64,000 bases of DNA. Origin: Simplicispira suum. GTDB taxonomy: Bacteria; Pseudomonadota; Gammaproteobacteria; Burkholderiales; Burkholderiaceae_C. The position numbers were made by a program, and so were the translations under genes. The stretch is taken from positions 2,852,001 to 2,916,000 of the forward strand of contig NZ_CP027669.1 of NCBI RefSeq assembly GCF_003008595.1, given 5' to 3'. Under the pieces are notes generated by a model. It made no database searches and was not told the DNA's origin. It saw only the letters and a program-made list of their open reading frames with translations. This document shows, one piece after another, positions 55,477-64,000 of this stretch (positions are counted from its first letter, which is position 1; every line of letters starts with the position of its first letter).

Positions 55477-55551
55477 GGCGCGCAGGATACCTGGGCTGGT
55501 TGTGCTGCTCTGCCAGGTGCTGCCGGGCGTGCCGTTCTGCTATCGTTTCGC

Positions 55552-56457
55552 ATGCCATTTTTTGAAGCCAGCCAGAGCGCCATCGACCAGTTTGCCGACG
55601 CGCTGTGGCTCGAAGACGGCTTGTCGCGCAACACGCTCTCGGCCTACCGCAGCGATCTGCGGCATTTTGCCCAGTGGCTGGCAGCGCAGGCGGCGCCGCT
55701 GGCGCTGGATGCGGTGGCCGAGCACCATATTCAGGCCTATTTTTCGGCGCGCCACCACGGCACCCGCGCCACGACGGCCAACCGGCGCCTCACGGTGCTG
55801 CGCCGCTATTTTCATTGGGCGCTGCGCGAGCGACGCATCGACGCCGACCCCACCGCGCGCCTGCAGGCGGCACGCCAGGCGCTGCGCGTGCCCAAGACGC
55901 TCTCGACGGCGCAGGTGGAAGCGCTGCTGGCGGCGCCCGACGTGCGCACCGCGCTGGGCCTGCGCGACCGCAGCATGCTCGAACTCATGTACGCCAGCGG
56001 CCTGCGGGTCTCCGAACTGGTGCAGCTCAAAACCTGGAACCTGGACCTGGGCGCCGGCGTGCTGCGTGTCCTGGGCAAGGGCGGAAAGGAGCGCATGGTG
56101 CCCTTCGGCGAAGAAGCGGGAAGCTGGCTGGAACGTTACCAGGCCGAGGCGCGCGCCGCCATTCTTTCCGGGCAGCAGAGCGAAGATTTGTTTGTGACCG
56201 CGCGCGGCAGCGGCATGACGCGGGTGCGCTTCTGGGGCATCGTGCGCGAACACGCGCTGCGCGCCGGCATCACGTCACCGCTCTCGCCACACACCTTGCG
56301 CCATGCCTTTGCCACGCATTTGCTCAACCACGGCGCCGACCTGCGCGTGGTGCAGTTGCTGCTGGGCCATGCGGATATTTCAACCACCACGATCTACACC
56401 CACGTAGCGCGCGAGCGCCTGCGCGAGCTGCACGCGCGCCACCATCCGCGCGGTTGA
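55552..56457 (+). CDS. xerD: Site-specific tyrosine recombinase XerD
   Basis: 301 aa tyrosine recombinase that resolves chromosome dimers at dif with XerC. N-terminal SAM-like core-binding domain; catalytic residues Arg152 (SGLRVSEL), Lys near 176, His247 and Arg250 (HTLRHAFATHLL), His273 (LLGHADIS) and nucleophile Tyr282 (TTIYTHV). Start ATG 55552. Called XerD rather than XerC by length and its IDQFADALWLEDGLSRNTLSAYRSDL N-terminus. Confidence 0.92.
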   Translation: MPFFEASQSAIDQFADALWLEDGLSRNTLSAYRSDLRHFAQWLAAQAAPLALDAVAEHHIQAYFSARHHGTRATTANRRLTVLRRYFHWALRERRIDADPTARLQAARQALRVPKTLSTAQVEALLAAPDVRTALGLRDRSMLELMYASGLRVSELVQLKTWNLDLGAGVLRVLGKGGKERMVPFGEEAGSWLERYQAEARAAILSGQQSEDLFVTARGSGMTRVRFWGIVREHALRAGITSPLSPHTLRHAFATHLLNHGADLRVVQLLLGHADISTTTIYTHVARERLRELHARHHPRG

Positions 56458-56465
56458 AGGCGCTT

Positions 56466-57746
56466 TTATTCGCCGCCCAGGCTGTCGGCCCACGCCAGGG
56501 CCTGCAAGTGGGCCCAGTTGACTTGGTGGTTGGAGAGCTGGAGCTGCTCCGCGTTGTGCGCAAAGGCAGCTTCGTCGCCGCTCTCGCAGGCTTTGGCCAA
56601 GGCCAGGAAGGGCGCGAAGATGCCGCGATCGTGCAGCAAGGCATCGACCACCGACTCGGGCAGCGCCACCGAATTGAGCGCCTTGTCCAGCGGCATGCCC
56701 AGCATGGTGTCGAGCATGGAGAAAACGCCGACCACAAAGGCGTTGTCGCAGTCTTCTGCGGGCAGCAATTCCAGCGCCAGCAGTTCCATCAGGCGGCCAC
56801 GCACCACGGCCATGGTGCCTACGGCAGGCGGCGAGCCGCCAGCGCGCGAGGTGGTCAGCAGCAGGGCGGCCCAGCGAAACAGCTTTTTCAGGCCCAGGAT
56901 CATCACCGCGTGGCGGAACGAGGTGATCTCACACTGCAGTCCGAAACCTGAGGAATTGATGAAACGCAGCAGGTTGAACGACAGCGTCGGATCGCGCTTG
57001 AGCAGCTCTTCGATCTCGGCGGTGCTGCCTTGGCGCCGCACCAGGTTGATGAGCTGGATGATGGTGGCCTGCGAGGGGCGGATGGTCTTGGCCTGCACCA
57101 GGGAAGGCTTGGCAAACCAGTAGCCCTGAAACAGCTTGACGCCCAGGTCGGCCATGCGCTGGAACTGCTCAGCCGTTTCCACTTTCTCGGCCACGATCTC
57201 TGCCTGGCTGTAAGTGCGGGCAAATTGCACCAGCGGGCCGGCCAGTTCGGGTTTGAAGGCGGCCATGTCGAGCTTGATGAAGGCGGCCATCGGCACCCAG
57301 CTGGCGTAGGGCCGGCGCAGTACCTGCTGGTCAAACGCCAGCCGAAAACCGCGCGTCTTGAGTTCGCTGAAGATGTCCAGGCAGGCGGCAATGGCTTCCG
57401 GCGTAGCACCGTCGGGTAGCGTGGGCACTTCAAGCACCACCTTGTCGGGGTGAATCAGCTCCAGGTGGCCGCCGGCCAGGCTCTCGTGCGTGCAATTGAT
57501 GAACACGGTGAGTTTGCCCACGAGCGCCTCGGCGCCTCCATAGGACAGGGCATTGAAAAGCAGGGCGGCATCGCTGGCGGCGGTATGCGCGTCGTGCGCC
57601 GTCGAGCGGTCAAACAGCTCGTAGCCGAACACGGCGCGATTGGCATCCACGATCGCCTGGCGGGCGATCACCGCCATGTCGCCAGCCGCCGCAGCGTCAG
57701 GAGAAGCGGCGGGGATGTCTGCGGTGTTGTCGGTGGATGAAGACAT
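56466..57746 (-). CDS. EAL/HDOD-domain signalling protein, paralogue A
   Basis: 426 aa protein of the YuxH-like group: an N-terminal degenerate EAL domain and a C-terminal HDOD domain. The EAL active site is not intact (GYELFDRS at the start in place of EAL-type metal-binding motifs), so it is unlikely to hydrolyse c-di-GMP. HDOD part has SFNLLRFINSSGFGLQCEITSFRHAVMILGLKKLFRWA and GVFSMLDTMLGMPLDKAL. Probably a regulatory adaptor. ATG 57746. Tandem with a related gene just upstream. Confidence 0.85.
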   Translation of the reverse strand: MSSSTDNTADIPAASPDAAAAGDMAVIARQAIVDANRAVFGYELFDRSTAHDAHTAASDAALLFNALSYGGAEALVGKLTVFINCTHESLAGGHLELIHPDKVVLEVPTLPDGATPEAIAACLDIFSELKTRGFRLAFDQQVLRRPYASWVPMAAFIKLDMAAFKPELAGPLVQFARTYSQAEIVAEKVETAEQFQRMADLGVKLFQGYWFAKPSLVQAKTIRPSQATIIQLINLVRRQGSTAEIEELLKRDPTLSFNLLRFINSSGFGLQCEITSFRHAVMILGLKKLFRWAALLLTTSRAGGSPPAVGTMAVVRGRLMELLALELLPAEDCDNAFVVGVFSMLDTMLGMPLDKALNSVALPESVVDALLHDRGIFAPFLALAKACESGDEAAFAHNAEQLQLSNHQVNWAHLQALAWADSLGGE

Positions 57747-57818
57747 GGGCGACCTGAAAAGAAAAGAGGGAATGCACCGTTGCGTGCCGGCTTTGATTTT
57801 AGGGGGCAGCTGCGGTGT

Positions 57819-59081
57819 CTACTCGCCGATGCGGTCCGCCCAGGCCAAGGCCTTGAGGTGGGCGCCGTTGATCTGCGCGCTGGACAGGTTCAGGGCCGCC
57901 GCTGCGGTCTCGAAAGTGGCCTCATCGCTGTTCTCGCAGGCCTGGGCCAGCTGCAGCAAGGCACCGAGCGGACCTTCGCGGCGCAGCAAGGCGTTCGAGA
58001 CCGGCTCGGGCACGGTGATGAGATGCAGCGCCGACTCCATGGGCATGCCCAGCATGGCATCGAGCAGCGAGAAGATGCCGACCACGAAGGCTTCGTCCGC
58101 CAGCTCCTGATCAAAAATCTCCAGCGCCAGCAGTTCCATCAGCCGCCCACGCACCACGGCGGTGCTACCCACGGAAGGCGGGGGCCCGCCGTTGCGTGAC
58201 AGTGTGAGCAGCAAGGCGCCCCATCGGAACAGCTTTTTCAGCCCCAGAAGCATCACGGCCTGGCGAAACGAGGTGATTTCGCGCGTCAGGCCAAAGCCGG
58301 AGGAGTTGATCAGCCGCATCAGGTTGAAGGCCAGGCCGGCGTCCTTTTTCAGGACTTCTTCGATCTCTTCGGTGCTGGCTTGTTTGCGCACCAGGCTGAT
58401 CAATTCCAGGATGGCTGCCTGTGAGGGTGAAACCAGCCGCGTCTGCACCAAGGAGGGTTTGGCAAACCAGTAGCCCTGGAACAGGTCGATGCCCTGGCTG
58501 GACGCCATGTCGTACTGCTGCGCCGTCTCTACCTTTTCAGCGACCAATTCGGCCTGGGTATGGCGGCCGGCGTAGCTGATCAGCACCGCCAACTGGTCGG
58601 GCGCCAGAACCGACAGGTCCAGCTTGATGTAGTCCGCCAAGGGCAGCCAGGCGGCATAGGCCGACTGCAATATGGTGTGGTTGAAGGCCAGGTGAAAGCC
58701 GCGTTCGCGCAGCGCGGCCAGCATGGGGTAGCGCGCGCTGACCTCTTCGGTGGCGGCATGGCCAAGCGGCGGGATCTCCAGCACCACCTTGTCCGGATCG
58801 ATCAATTCGAGATGGCCTCCAGAGAGGCTTTCGTGGGTGCAGTTCACGAAGATCAGCGTGCTGCCGACCAGATCTTCGGCGCCGGCATGCGAGAGCGCGG
58901 TGAACACCAGGGCTACATCGGTGGCCGCAGTGTGGCCGGGGCCGGTGCGCGAGCGGTTGAACAGCTCATAGCCAACCACTGCCTGCTGCGAATTGACGAT
59001 GGCCTGGCGCGCGATCATGGCCACGGAAGAGTCGTTGGCGGGTGTCAGCATCGGCGGGACAGGAGAAGACAGACTGGACAT
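57819..59081 (-). CDS. EAL/HDOD-domain signalling protein, paralogue B
   Basis: 420 aa close paralogue of the neighbouring protein at 56466, aligned throughout (for example LFQGYWFAKPSLVQ, INSSGFGLTREITSFRQAVMLLGLKKLFRWGALLL, VVRGRLMELLALE). The same degenerate EAL half (GYELFNRSRT) precedes HDOD. ATG 59081 is preferred over an upstream in-frame start. The two genes are separated by 72 bp, so a tandem duplication is likely. Confidence 0.85.
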   Translation of the reverse strand: MSSLSSPVPPMLTPANDSSVAMIARQAIVNSQQAVVGYELFNRSRTGPGHTAATDVALVFTALSHAGAEDLVGSTLIFVNCTHESLSGGHLELIDPDKVVLEIPPLGHAATEEVSARYPMLAALRERGFHLAFNHTILQSAYAAWLPLADYIKLDLSVLAPDQLAVLISYAGRHTQAELVAEKVETAQQYDMASSQGIDLFQGYWFAKPSLVQTRLVSPSQAAILELISLVRKQASTEEIEEVLKKDAGLAFNLMRLINSSGFGLTREITSFRQAVMLLGLKKLFRWGALLLTLSRNGGPPPSVGSTAVVRGRLMELLALEIFDQELADEAFVVGIFSLLDAMLGMPMESALHLITVPEPVSNALLRREGPLGALLQLAQACENSDEATFETAAAALNLSSAQINGAHLKALAWADRIGE

Positions 59082-59159
59082 GGTGGGTGGGTGCCGTGGC
59101 AAGCTTAAAACGGATTGCAACGGCTTGCCGCTGCGTGCTCCAGGCTTGCGATGCTGATT

Positions 59160-59984
59160 CTAGAAAGCATTGGGCCTGTTGGATGCATTTTCTCCATACG
59201 TGAGCCATGCCAGTTCGGTTTCGGTAAAGCCCGCGCGGCGCCGGGCCTCAAGATTGAGGGGCGGCTTGGGCTGCGGCGCTTCATGGCGCTGCACCAGTAC
59301 AGTGTAGTGGGCCTCGGCATCGAGTCCGTCGCGTTCACACAGCCAGCGATACCAGTGGTTACCAATGGCCACGTGGCCGACTTCTTCGCGCAGGATGGTC
59401 TCAAGAATGTCGGCTGCCGCCAGCGCATCGGCGGCGCCAGTCTGGCGCAGCTTGCGCTGAATCAGCGGCGTGGCATCCAGGCCGCGCGCCTCCAGGGTGC
59501 GGGGCACCAGCGCCATGCGGGCCAGCACGTCGCCACGCGTTTTCTCGCACATGGTCCACAGCCCCTGGTGGGCGGGGAAATCGCCGTAGTCGTGGCCCTG
59601 GCTGCGCAGGTGCTCGCGCAGCAGGCTGAAATGCTGCGCTTCTTCTGCGGCGATGCGCAGCCAGTCGAGGTAGTAGCGCTGAGGCATGCCCGAGAAACGC
59701 CAGACGGCGTCGAGCGCCAGGTTGATGGCGTTGAACTCGATGTGGGCAATGGCATGCAGCAGCACGGCGCGCCCTGCTGGCGTGGCGGGCGAACGCCGTG
59801 CCACCTGGCTGTGCGCCAGCAGTGCCGGGCGCTCGGGCCGGCCGGGCAGGTCGTGCGGCTCGACAGGTGTTTCGTCTGCTATTGAAAAAGAAGCTGCATG
59901 CGCTTGCAGATCCAGTGTCTGCCTCACTTTCTGGTCAACATCCGAAAGGCAGAGAACCTGCAGGGCACGTTGTCGAAGTTCCAT
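59160..59984 (-). CDS. DUF455 family protein, MiaE-like diiron protein
   Basis: 274 aa DUF455 protein with a ferritin-like helical fold. Metal-ligand pattern is visible: AIAHIEFNAINLALD, AAEEAQHFSLLREHL and LREEVGHVAIGNHWY (E..ExxH type). Some relatives are tRNA hydroxylases like MiaE; the substrate here is unknown, though miaA is elsewhere in the window. ATG 59984; longer in-frame starts are non-conserved. A possible degenerate copy of the dispersed palindrome lies near 59880. Confidence 0.85.
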   Translation of the reverse strand: MELRQRALQVLCLSDVDQKVRQTLDLQAHAASFSIADETPVEPHDLPGRPERPALLAHSQVARRSPATPAGRAVLLHAIAHIEFNAINLALDAVWRFSGMPQRYYLDWLRIAAEEAQHFSLLREHLRSQGHDYGDFPAHQGLWTMCEKTRGDVLARMALVPRTLEARGLDATPLIQRKLRQTGAADALAAADILETILREEVGHVAIGNHWYRWLCERDGLDAEAHYTVLVQRHEAPQPKPPLNLEARRRAGFTETELAWLTYGENASNRPNAF

Positions 59985-60046
59985 CCCTACAATTGTAGAA
60001 AGCATTCCGCAGCGATGGCTTGCGGGAACAGCACACAAGGAACAGC

Positions 60047-60580
60047 ATGGCAGTGTATGCATTGGACGGCGCAGAGCCGAAGTTGGCGCCGGGCGCCTGG
60101 GTCGCGGACAGCGCGCAGGTGATGGGCGCGGTGACATTGGGCGAAAACGCCAGTGTGTGGTTTGGCACGGTGGTGCGTGGCGATACCGAAAGCATCACCG
60201 TGGGCGCTGGATCGAACGTTCAGGACGCGAGCGTTCTGCACGCCGATTTTGGTCAGCCGCTGGTGATTGGCGAGCGCGTCACCGTCGGCCACAAGGTGAT
60301 GCTGCACGGCTGCACCATTGGCGACGAGAGCCTGATCGGCATTGGCGCCGTGATTCTCAATGGCGCGAAGATTGGTAAAAACTGCCTCGTCGGCGCAGGC
60401 GCTCTGGTCACCGAGGGCAAGGAGTTCCCCGATGGATCGATGATTCTGGGCAGCCCCGCCAAGGTGGTGCGCCAGCTCACGCCCGAGCAGATGGAAGGTT
60501 TGCGCAACAGCGCGCAGCACTACGTCGACAACGCGCGCCGCTTTCGCGCGGGGCTGCGCCGCATCGATTCGGCAGCCTGA
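60047..60580 (+). CDS. Gamma-class carbonic anhydrase-like protein, YrdA family
   Basis: 177 aa left-handed beta-helix protein of hexapeptide repeats, YrdA/gamma-carbonic-anhydrase type. Zinc-ligand histidines appear in DASVLHADF and [14 protein letters not shown]-terminal helix [18 protein letters not shown] packs on the trimer. ATG 60047 after AAGGAAC. Divergent from DUF455 with 62 bp between. Confidence 0.9.
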   Translation: MAVYALDGAEPKLAPGAWVADSAQVMGAVTLGENASVWFGTVVRGDTESITVGAGSNVQDASVLHADFGQPLVIGERVTVGHKVMLHGCTIGDESLIGIGAVILNGAKIGKNCLVGAGALVTEGKEFPDGSMILGSPAKVVRQLTPEQMEGLRNSAQHYVDNARRFRAGLRRIDSAA

Positions 60581-60591
60581 CGGGACAGAGC

Positions 60592-61575
60592 GTGTCTGAA
60601 TTGCACAAATTCATTTTCGAGGGCCTGCCGGTGCGCGGCGCCATCGTGCGTCTGGAGGGCGCCTGGCAGGAAATGCTGGCGCGTCGCGCCGCCAACTCCA
60701 TCAGTGGCGCCTACCCGGTGCCCGTGCGCGAACTGTTGGGTGAGATGGCCGCCGCCGGCGTGCTGATGCAGTCGTCCATCAAGTTCAACGGCGCACTGGT
60801 ACTGCAGATCTTTGGCGACGGGCCGCTGCGCCTGGCGGTGGCCGAGGTGCAATCCAATCTGTCGCTGCGTGCCACCGCCGCGATCACCGGCGAGGTGCAC
60901 GAACACGCCACGCTCACGGCCTTGGTCAACGTGGCCGGGGGCGGGCGCTGCGCCATCACCCTGGACCCGCAAGACAAATTCCCCGGTCAGCAACCCTACC
61001 AGGGCGTGGTGCCGTTGGTGGATGTGCATGAGCGCCCGCTCGGTTCCCTGAGCGAGGTGCTGGCGCACTACATGCGCCAGTCCGAGCAACTGGAGGCGAC
61101 GCTGGTGCTGGCAGCCAACGACCAGGTGGCCGCAGGCCTGCTGATCCAGCGGATGCCGGTGCAGGGCGAGGCCAACCTGGCCGGCAGTTCGGGCGAGTCG
61201 GCTGCCCACGGCGACGATGAGGAATACAACCGCATCGCCACGCTGGCGGCGAGTTTGACCCGCGAGGAACTGCTGGCACTGGACGTGGACACGATTCTTC
61301 GCCGCCTGTTCTGGGAAGAGCAAGTGGCGCGTTTTGCCCCGCAGACGGGTACGCAAGGCCCGCGCTTTGCCTGCTCGTGCAGCCGCGAGCGTGTCGGCCG
61401 CATGTTGGAGACCCTGGGGCGCGAAGAAGCCGAGAGCATTCTGGCCGAGCAGGGCCAGATCGAAGTGGGCTGCGAGTACTGTGGTCAGCAGTACCGTTTT
61501 GACGCGGTGGATGCGGCGCAGATTTTTGCTGCAGCTCCCGTGCAACAGCCACCGGGACCGGTGAGCTTGCAATAG
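60592..61575 (+). CDS. hslO: Redox-regulated chaperone Hsp33
   Basis: 327 aa Hsp33, a holdase switched on by oxidation and unfolding of its zinc centre. The C-terminal zinc site has FACSCSRERVGRML and CEYCGQQYRFD (C-x-C and C-x2-C). GTG 60592 is 11 bp after the YrdA-type gene and gives the expected start (SELHKFIFEGLPVRGAIVRL). Likely the same transcript. Confidence 0.95.
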   Translation: MSELHKFIFEGLPVRGAIVRLEGAWQEMLARRAANSISGAYPVPVRELLGEMAAAGVLMQSSIKFNGALVLQIFGDGPLRLAVAEVQSNLSLRATAAITGEVHEHATLTALVNVAGGGRCAITLDPQDKFPGQQPYQGVVPLVDVHERPLGSLSEVLAHYMRQSEQLEATLVLAANDQVAAGLLIQRMPVQGEANLAGSSGESAAHGDDEEYNRIATLAASLTREELLALDVDTILRRLFWEEQVARFAPQTGTQGPRFACSCSRERVGRMLETLGREEAESILAEQGQIEVGCEYCGQQYRFDAVDAAQIFAAAPVQQPPGPVSLQ

Positions 61576-61606
61576 CGGGGCACCTGCCACAGCATAAAAT
61601 GTAAGC

Positions 61607-61655
61607 AAAAATAGCTGCTAGCGCTTATCCAGCAAGCGTTGGCAGCTATTTTTTT
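61607..61655. terminator. Dispersed palindrome acting as a bidirectional terminator
   Basis: A long stem, AATAGCTGCTAGCGCTT pairing with AAGCGTTGGCAGCTATT, is flanked by A-run and T-run. It is a full copy of the dispersed palindrome family and lies between the convergent hslO and ftsB genes. Confidence 0.8.
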
Positions 61656-61687
61656 AATAGTTAATTGTGGGGTGCGGAGTTAATTCT

Positions 61688-61963
61688 TCAGGGCAGGTAC
61701 TGCACAAAAATCTCGTCGGGCTTGACCATGCCGAGTTCACTGCGCGCCTTTTCTTCCACCATGTCCAGACCTTCGCGCAAGTCCTGCACCTCGGACGCCA
61801 AGCGTTTGTTGGCCTCCTGCGCCGCGTCGTTGGCGTCGTTCTGGTTGCGCAGTTGCTGCTGCATGGCGCTCACGCGCGGCAGGCTGCCCCGACCCAGCCA
61901 CAGCTGCCCCTGCACCGCAGCCAGCAGCGCAAGCAGCACCACCGTGACGATGCGTGAACCCAT
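61688..61963 (-). CDS. ftsB: Cell division protein FtsB
   Basis: 91 aa FtsB, a bitopic protein of the FtsQBL divisome subcomplex. One N-terminal transmembrane helix (IVTVVLLALLAAVQGQLWLG), a coiled coil (LRNQNDANDAAQEANKRLASEVQDLREG) and the conserved ELGMVKPDEIFVQ end. Downstream of eno by 27 bp, the conserved eno-ftsB pair. Confidence 0.93.
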   Translation of the reverse strand: MGSRIVTVVLLALLAAVQGQLWLGRGSLPRVSAMQQQLRNQNDANDAAQEANKRLASEVQDLREGLDMVEEKARSELGMVKPDEIFVQYLP

Positions 61964-61990
61964 GGCGTGCGCTTTGGACTGAGACGGCGC

Positions 61991-63292
<1,302 letters not shown>

Positions 63293-63335
63293 TCAGTCGG
63301 GGGTGTGCGTCAGAGCGAAAAATTTAAGAGATTTT

Positions 63336-63371
63336 GGCTTCTAGCGCTTATCAGGTCTACGTCGGTAGCTA
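63336..63371. repeat. Dispersed ~40 bp palindrome, copy upstream of eno
   Basis: GGCTTCTAGCGCTTATCAGG...GTCGGTAGCTAT, reverse-complement orientation of the family consensus. Lies in the eno-DUF1330 gap. Confidence 0.75.
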
Positions 63372-63387
63372 TTCTATTCAGAGCGAA

Positions 63388-63678
63388 TCAAACGCCTTCC
63401 ACACATACTAGCCGCATGATGGCTGCGCCCTCGCGCGCCGTGCGCGCCTTGCGGTACTCAGGCGAGTCGTGAAATGCCAGGGCGGCTTCGAAGCTTGGAA
63501 ACTTGAGCACCACCGTGCGCCCGGGATTCCAGTCGCCTTCCAGCACTTCTACCCTGCCACCGCGAATGCACACCTCCGCACCGTGGACGCGCATGGCTTC
63601 GCTGCTCCATTTTTTGTACTCTTCGTACTGCTCGGGGTTGGTCACCTCGACCGAGGCAATGATGTAGCCACTGGCCAT
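63388..63678 (-). CDS. DUF1330 family protein
   Basis: 96 aa dimeric alpha/beta-barrel-like protein. MASGYIIASVEVTNPEQYEEYKKWSSEAMRVHGAEVCIRGG and VLKFPSFEAALAFHDSPEYRKAR are typical DUF1330 segments. Start ATG 63678 is 2 bp after the kdsA stop; the kdsA-DUF1330-eno order is common in Comamonadaceae. Function unknown. Confidence 0.88.
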   Translation of the reverse strand: MASGYIIASVEVTNPEQYEEYKKWSSEAMRVHGAEVCIRGGRVEVLEGDWNPGRTVVLKFPSFEAALAFHDSPEYRKARTAREGAAIMRLVCVEGV

Positions 63679-63680
63679 GC

Positions 63681-64000
63681 TCAGGCTCCAAAGTTGTTTT
63701 CAAGAAAACCGTGCTGCTTGGTGACGGCATCGAGCGCCAGCAGCGTTTCCAGCAGCGCACGCATGTGCTTGAGCGGCACGGCGTTGGGGCCGTCGCTGAG
63801 CGCGTTGGCCGGGTCCGGGTGCGTTTCCATGAACAAGCCCGCCACGCCCACCGCCACCGCCGCGCGCGCAAGTACCGGCACCATCTCGCGCTGGCCTCCG
63901 CTGCTGGTGCCGTTGCCGCCAGGCAACTGCACGCTGTGGGTGGCATCGAACACCACCGGTGCGCCGGTCTCACGCATGATGGCCAGGCTGCGCATGTCGC
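63681..64000 (-). CDS. kdsA: 3-deoxy-8-phosphooctulonate synthase KdsA (5' end outside the window)
   Basis: C-terminal ~106 residues of KDO-8-phosphate synthase, which condenses arabinose 5-phosphate with phosphoenolpyruvate for lipopolysaccharide core. [47 protein letters not shown] is diagnostic. The frame is open to base 64000. First of the kdsA-DUF1330-eno-ftsB cluster. Confidence 0.93.
   Translation of the reverse strand, partial: DMRSLAIMRETGAPVVFDATHSVQLPGGNGTSSGGQREMVPVLARAAVAVGVAGLFMETHPDPANALSDGPNAVPLKHMRALLETLLALDAVTKQHGFLENNFGA

Noticed and set aside
54562..55551. Open frame continuing 330 codons upstream of xerD in the same frame
   Set aside because: It lies antisense to the AEC transporter gene; XerD homology starts at ATG 55552.
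59870..59915. Eleventh copy of the dispersed palindrome inside the DUF455 gene
   Set aside because: GAAGCTGCATGCGCTTGCAG resembles one arm, but the second arm is too degraded to count.

Overview
The window looks like a chromosomal segment of a betaproteobacterium of the order Burkholderiales, most likely family Comamonadaceae (Acidovorax/Rhodoferax/Polaromonas type). The basis is gene content and order (tpiA-secG-tRNA-Leu-nuoA-N with separate nuoC and nuoD, then DUF2818 and DUF1178; kdsA-DUF1330-eno-ftsB), high G+C, and a dispersed palindrome with cores like AGCGCTTATC that I associate with this family. Both ends cut genes: pilW on the left and kdsA on the right.

Layout. 1-2067 (minus) is a minor pilin operon fimT-pilV-pilW. 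2264-2973 holds a truncated IS110 transposase cut by a ~190 bp element with terminal inverted repeats. 2970-8552 carries a small secreted protein, rpsO, pnp, a quinone oxidoreductase, tpiA and secG. A tRNA-Leu(GAG) gene precedes the complete 13-gene complex I operon (8784-23220) and two small conserved genes. A MsbA-type exporter (minus) and a five-gene livGFKHM operon follow.

30810-41320 (minus) is a patchwork. An apparent operon (Bcr/CflA efflux pump, miaA, ABC ATPase, FtsX-type permease, cysteine synthase-like enzyme, AttH/CrtC-type lipocalin) is split twice: by an opposite-strand hsp20 gene with a near-consensus sigma-32 promoter, and by an AT-richer island. The island encodes a DUF262/HNH protein, a candidate anti-phage effector, plus a possible small zinc-ribbon partner. 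The cysteine synthase-like gene next to the island has no start codon at its conserved N-terminus.

41460-46539 is an osmoadaptation neighbourhood: a MscS channel with its own sigma-70 promoter, a HAD phosphatase and a GT20 enzyme read here as the glucosylglycerol pathway (GgpP/GgpS) rather than trehalose, and NADP-type glutamate dehydrogenase. The remainder is mostly housekeeping: mutL, dedA, a glycine-zipper lipoprotein, a cupin, amiC-tsaE, queG, an AEC transporter, xerD, two tandem EAL/HDOD paralogues, a MiaE-like DUF455 protein, a gamma-carbonic anhydrase, hslO, ftsB, eno, DUF1330 and kdsA.

The least explained material is repetitive DNA. There are about ten copies of a ~40 bp palindrome, three of them lying in frame inside coding sequences (miaA, mutL, the ABC permease). 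There is also a 266 bp cloverleaf-like inverted-repeat element at 50997-51262, and a ~167 bp imperfect palindrome at 54355-54521 whose right half recurs at 50030-50113. The strongest candidate system is the DUF262 island; the glucosylglycerol locus is the most interesting metabolic one. All assignments rest on reading the sequence and recalled family knowledge; no searches were run.
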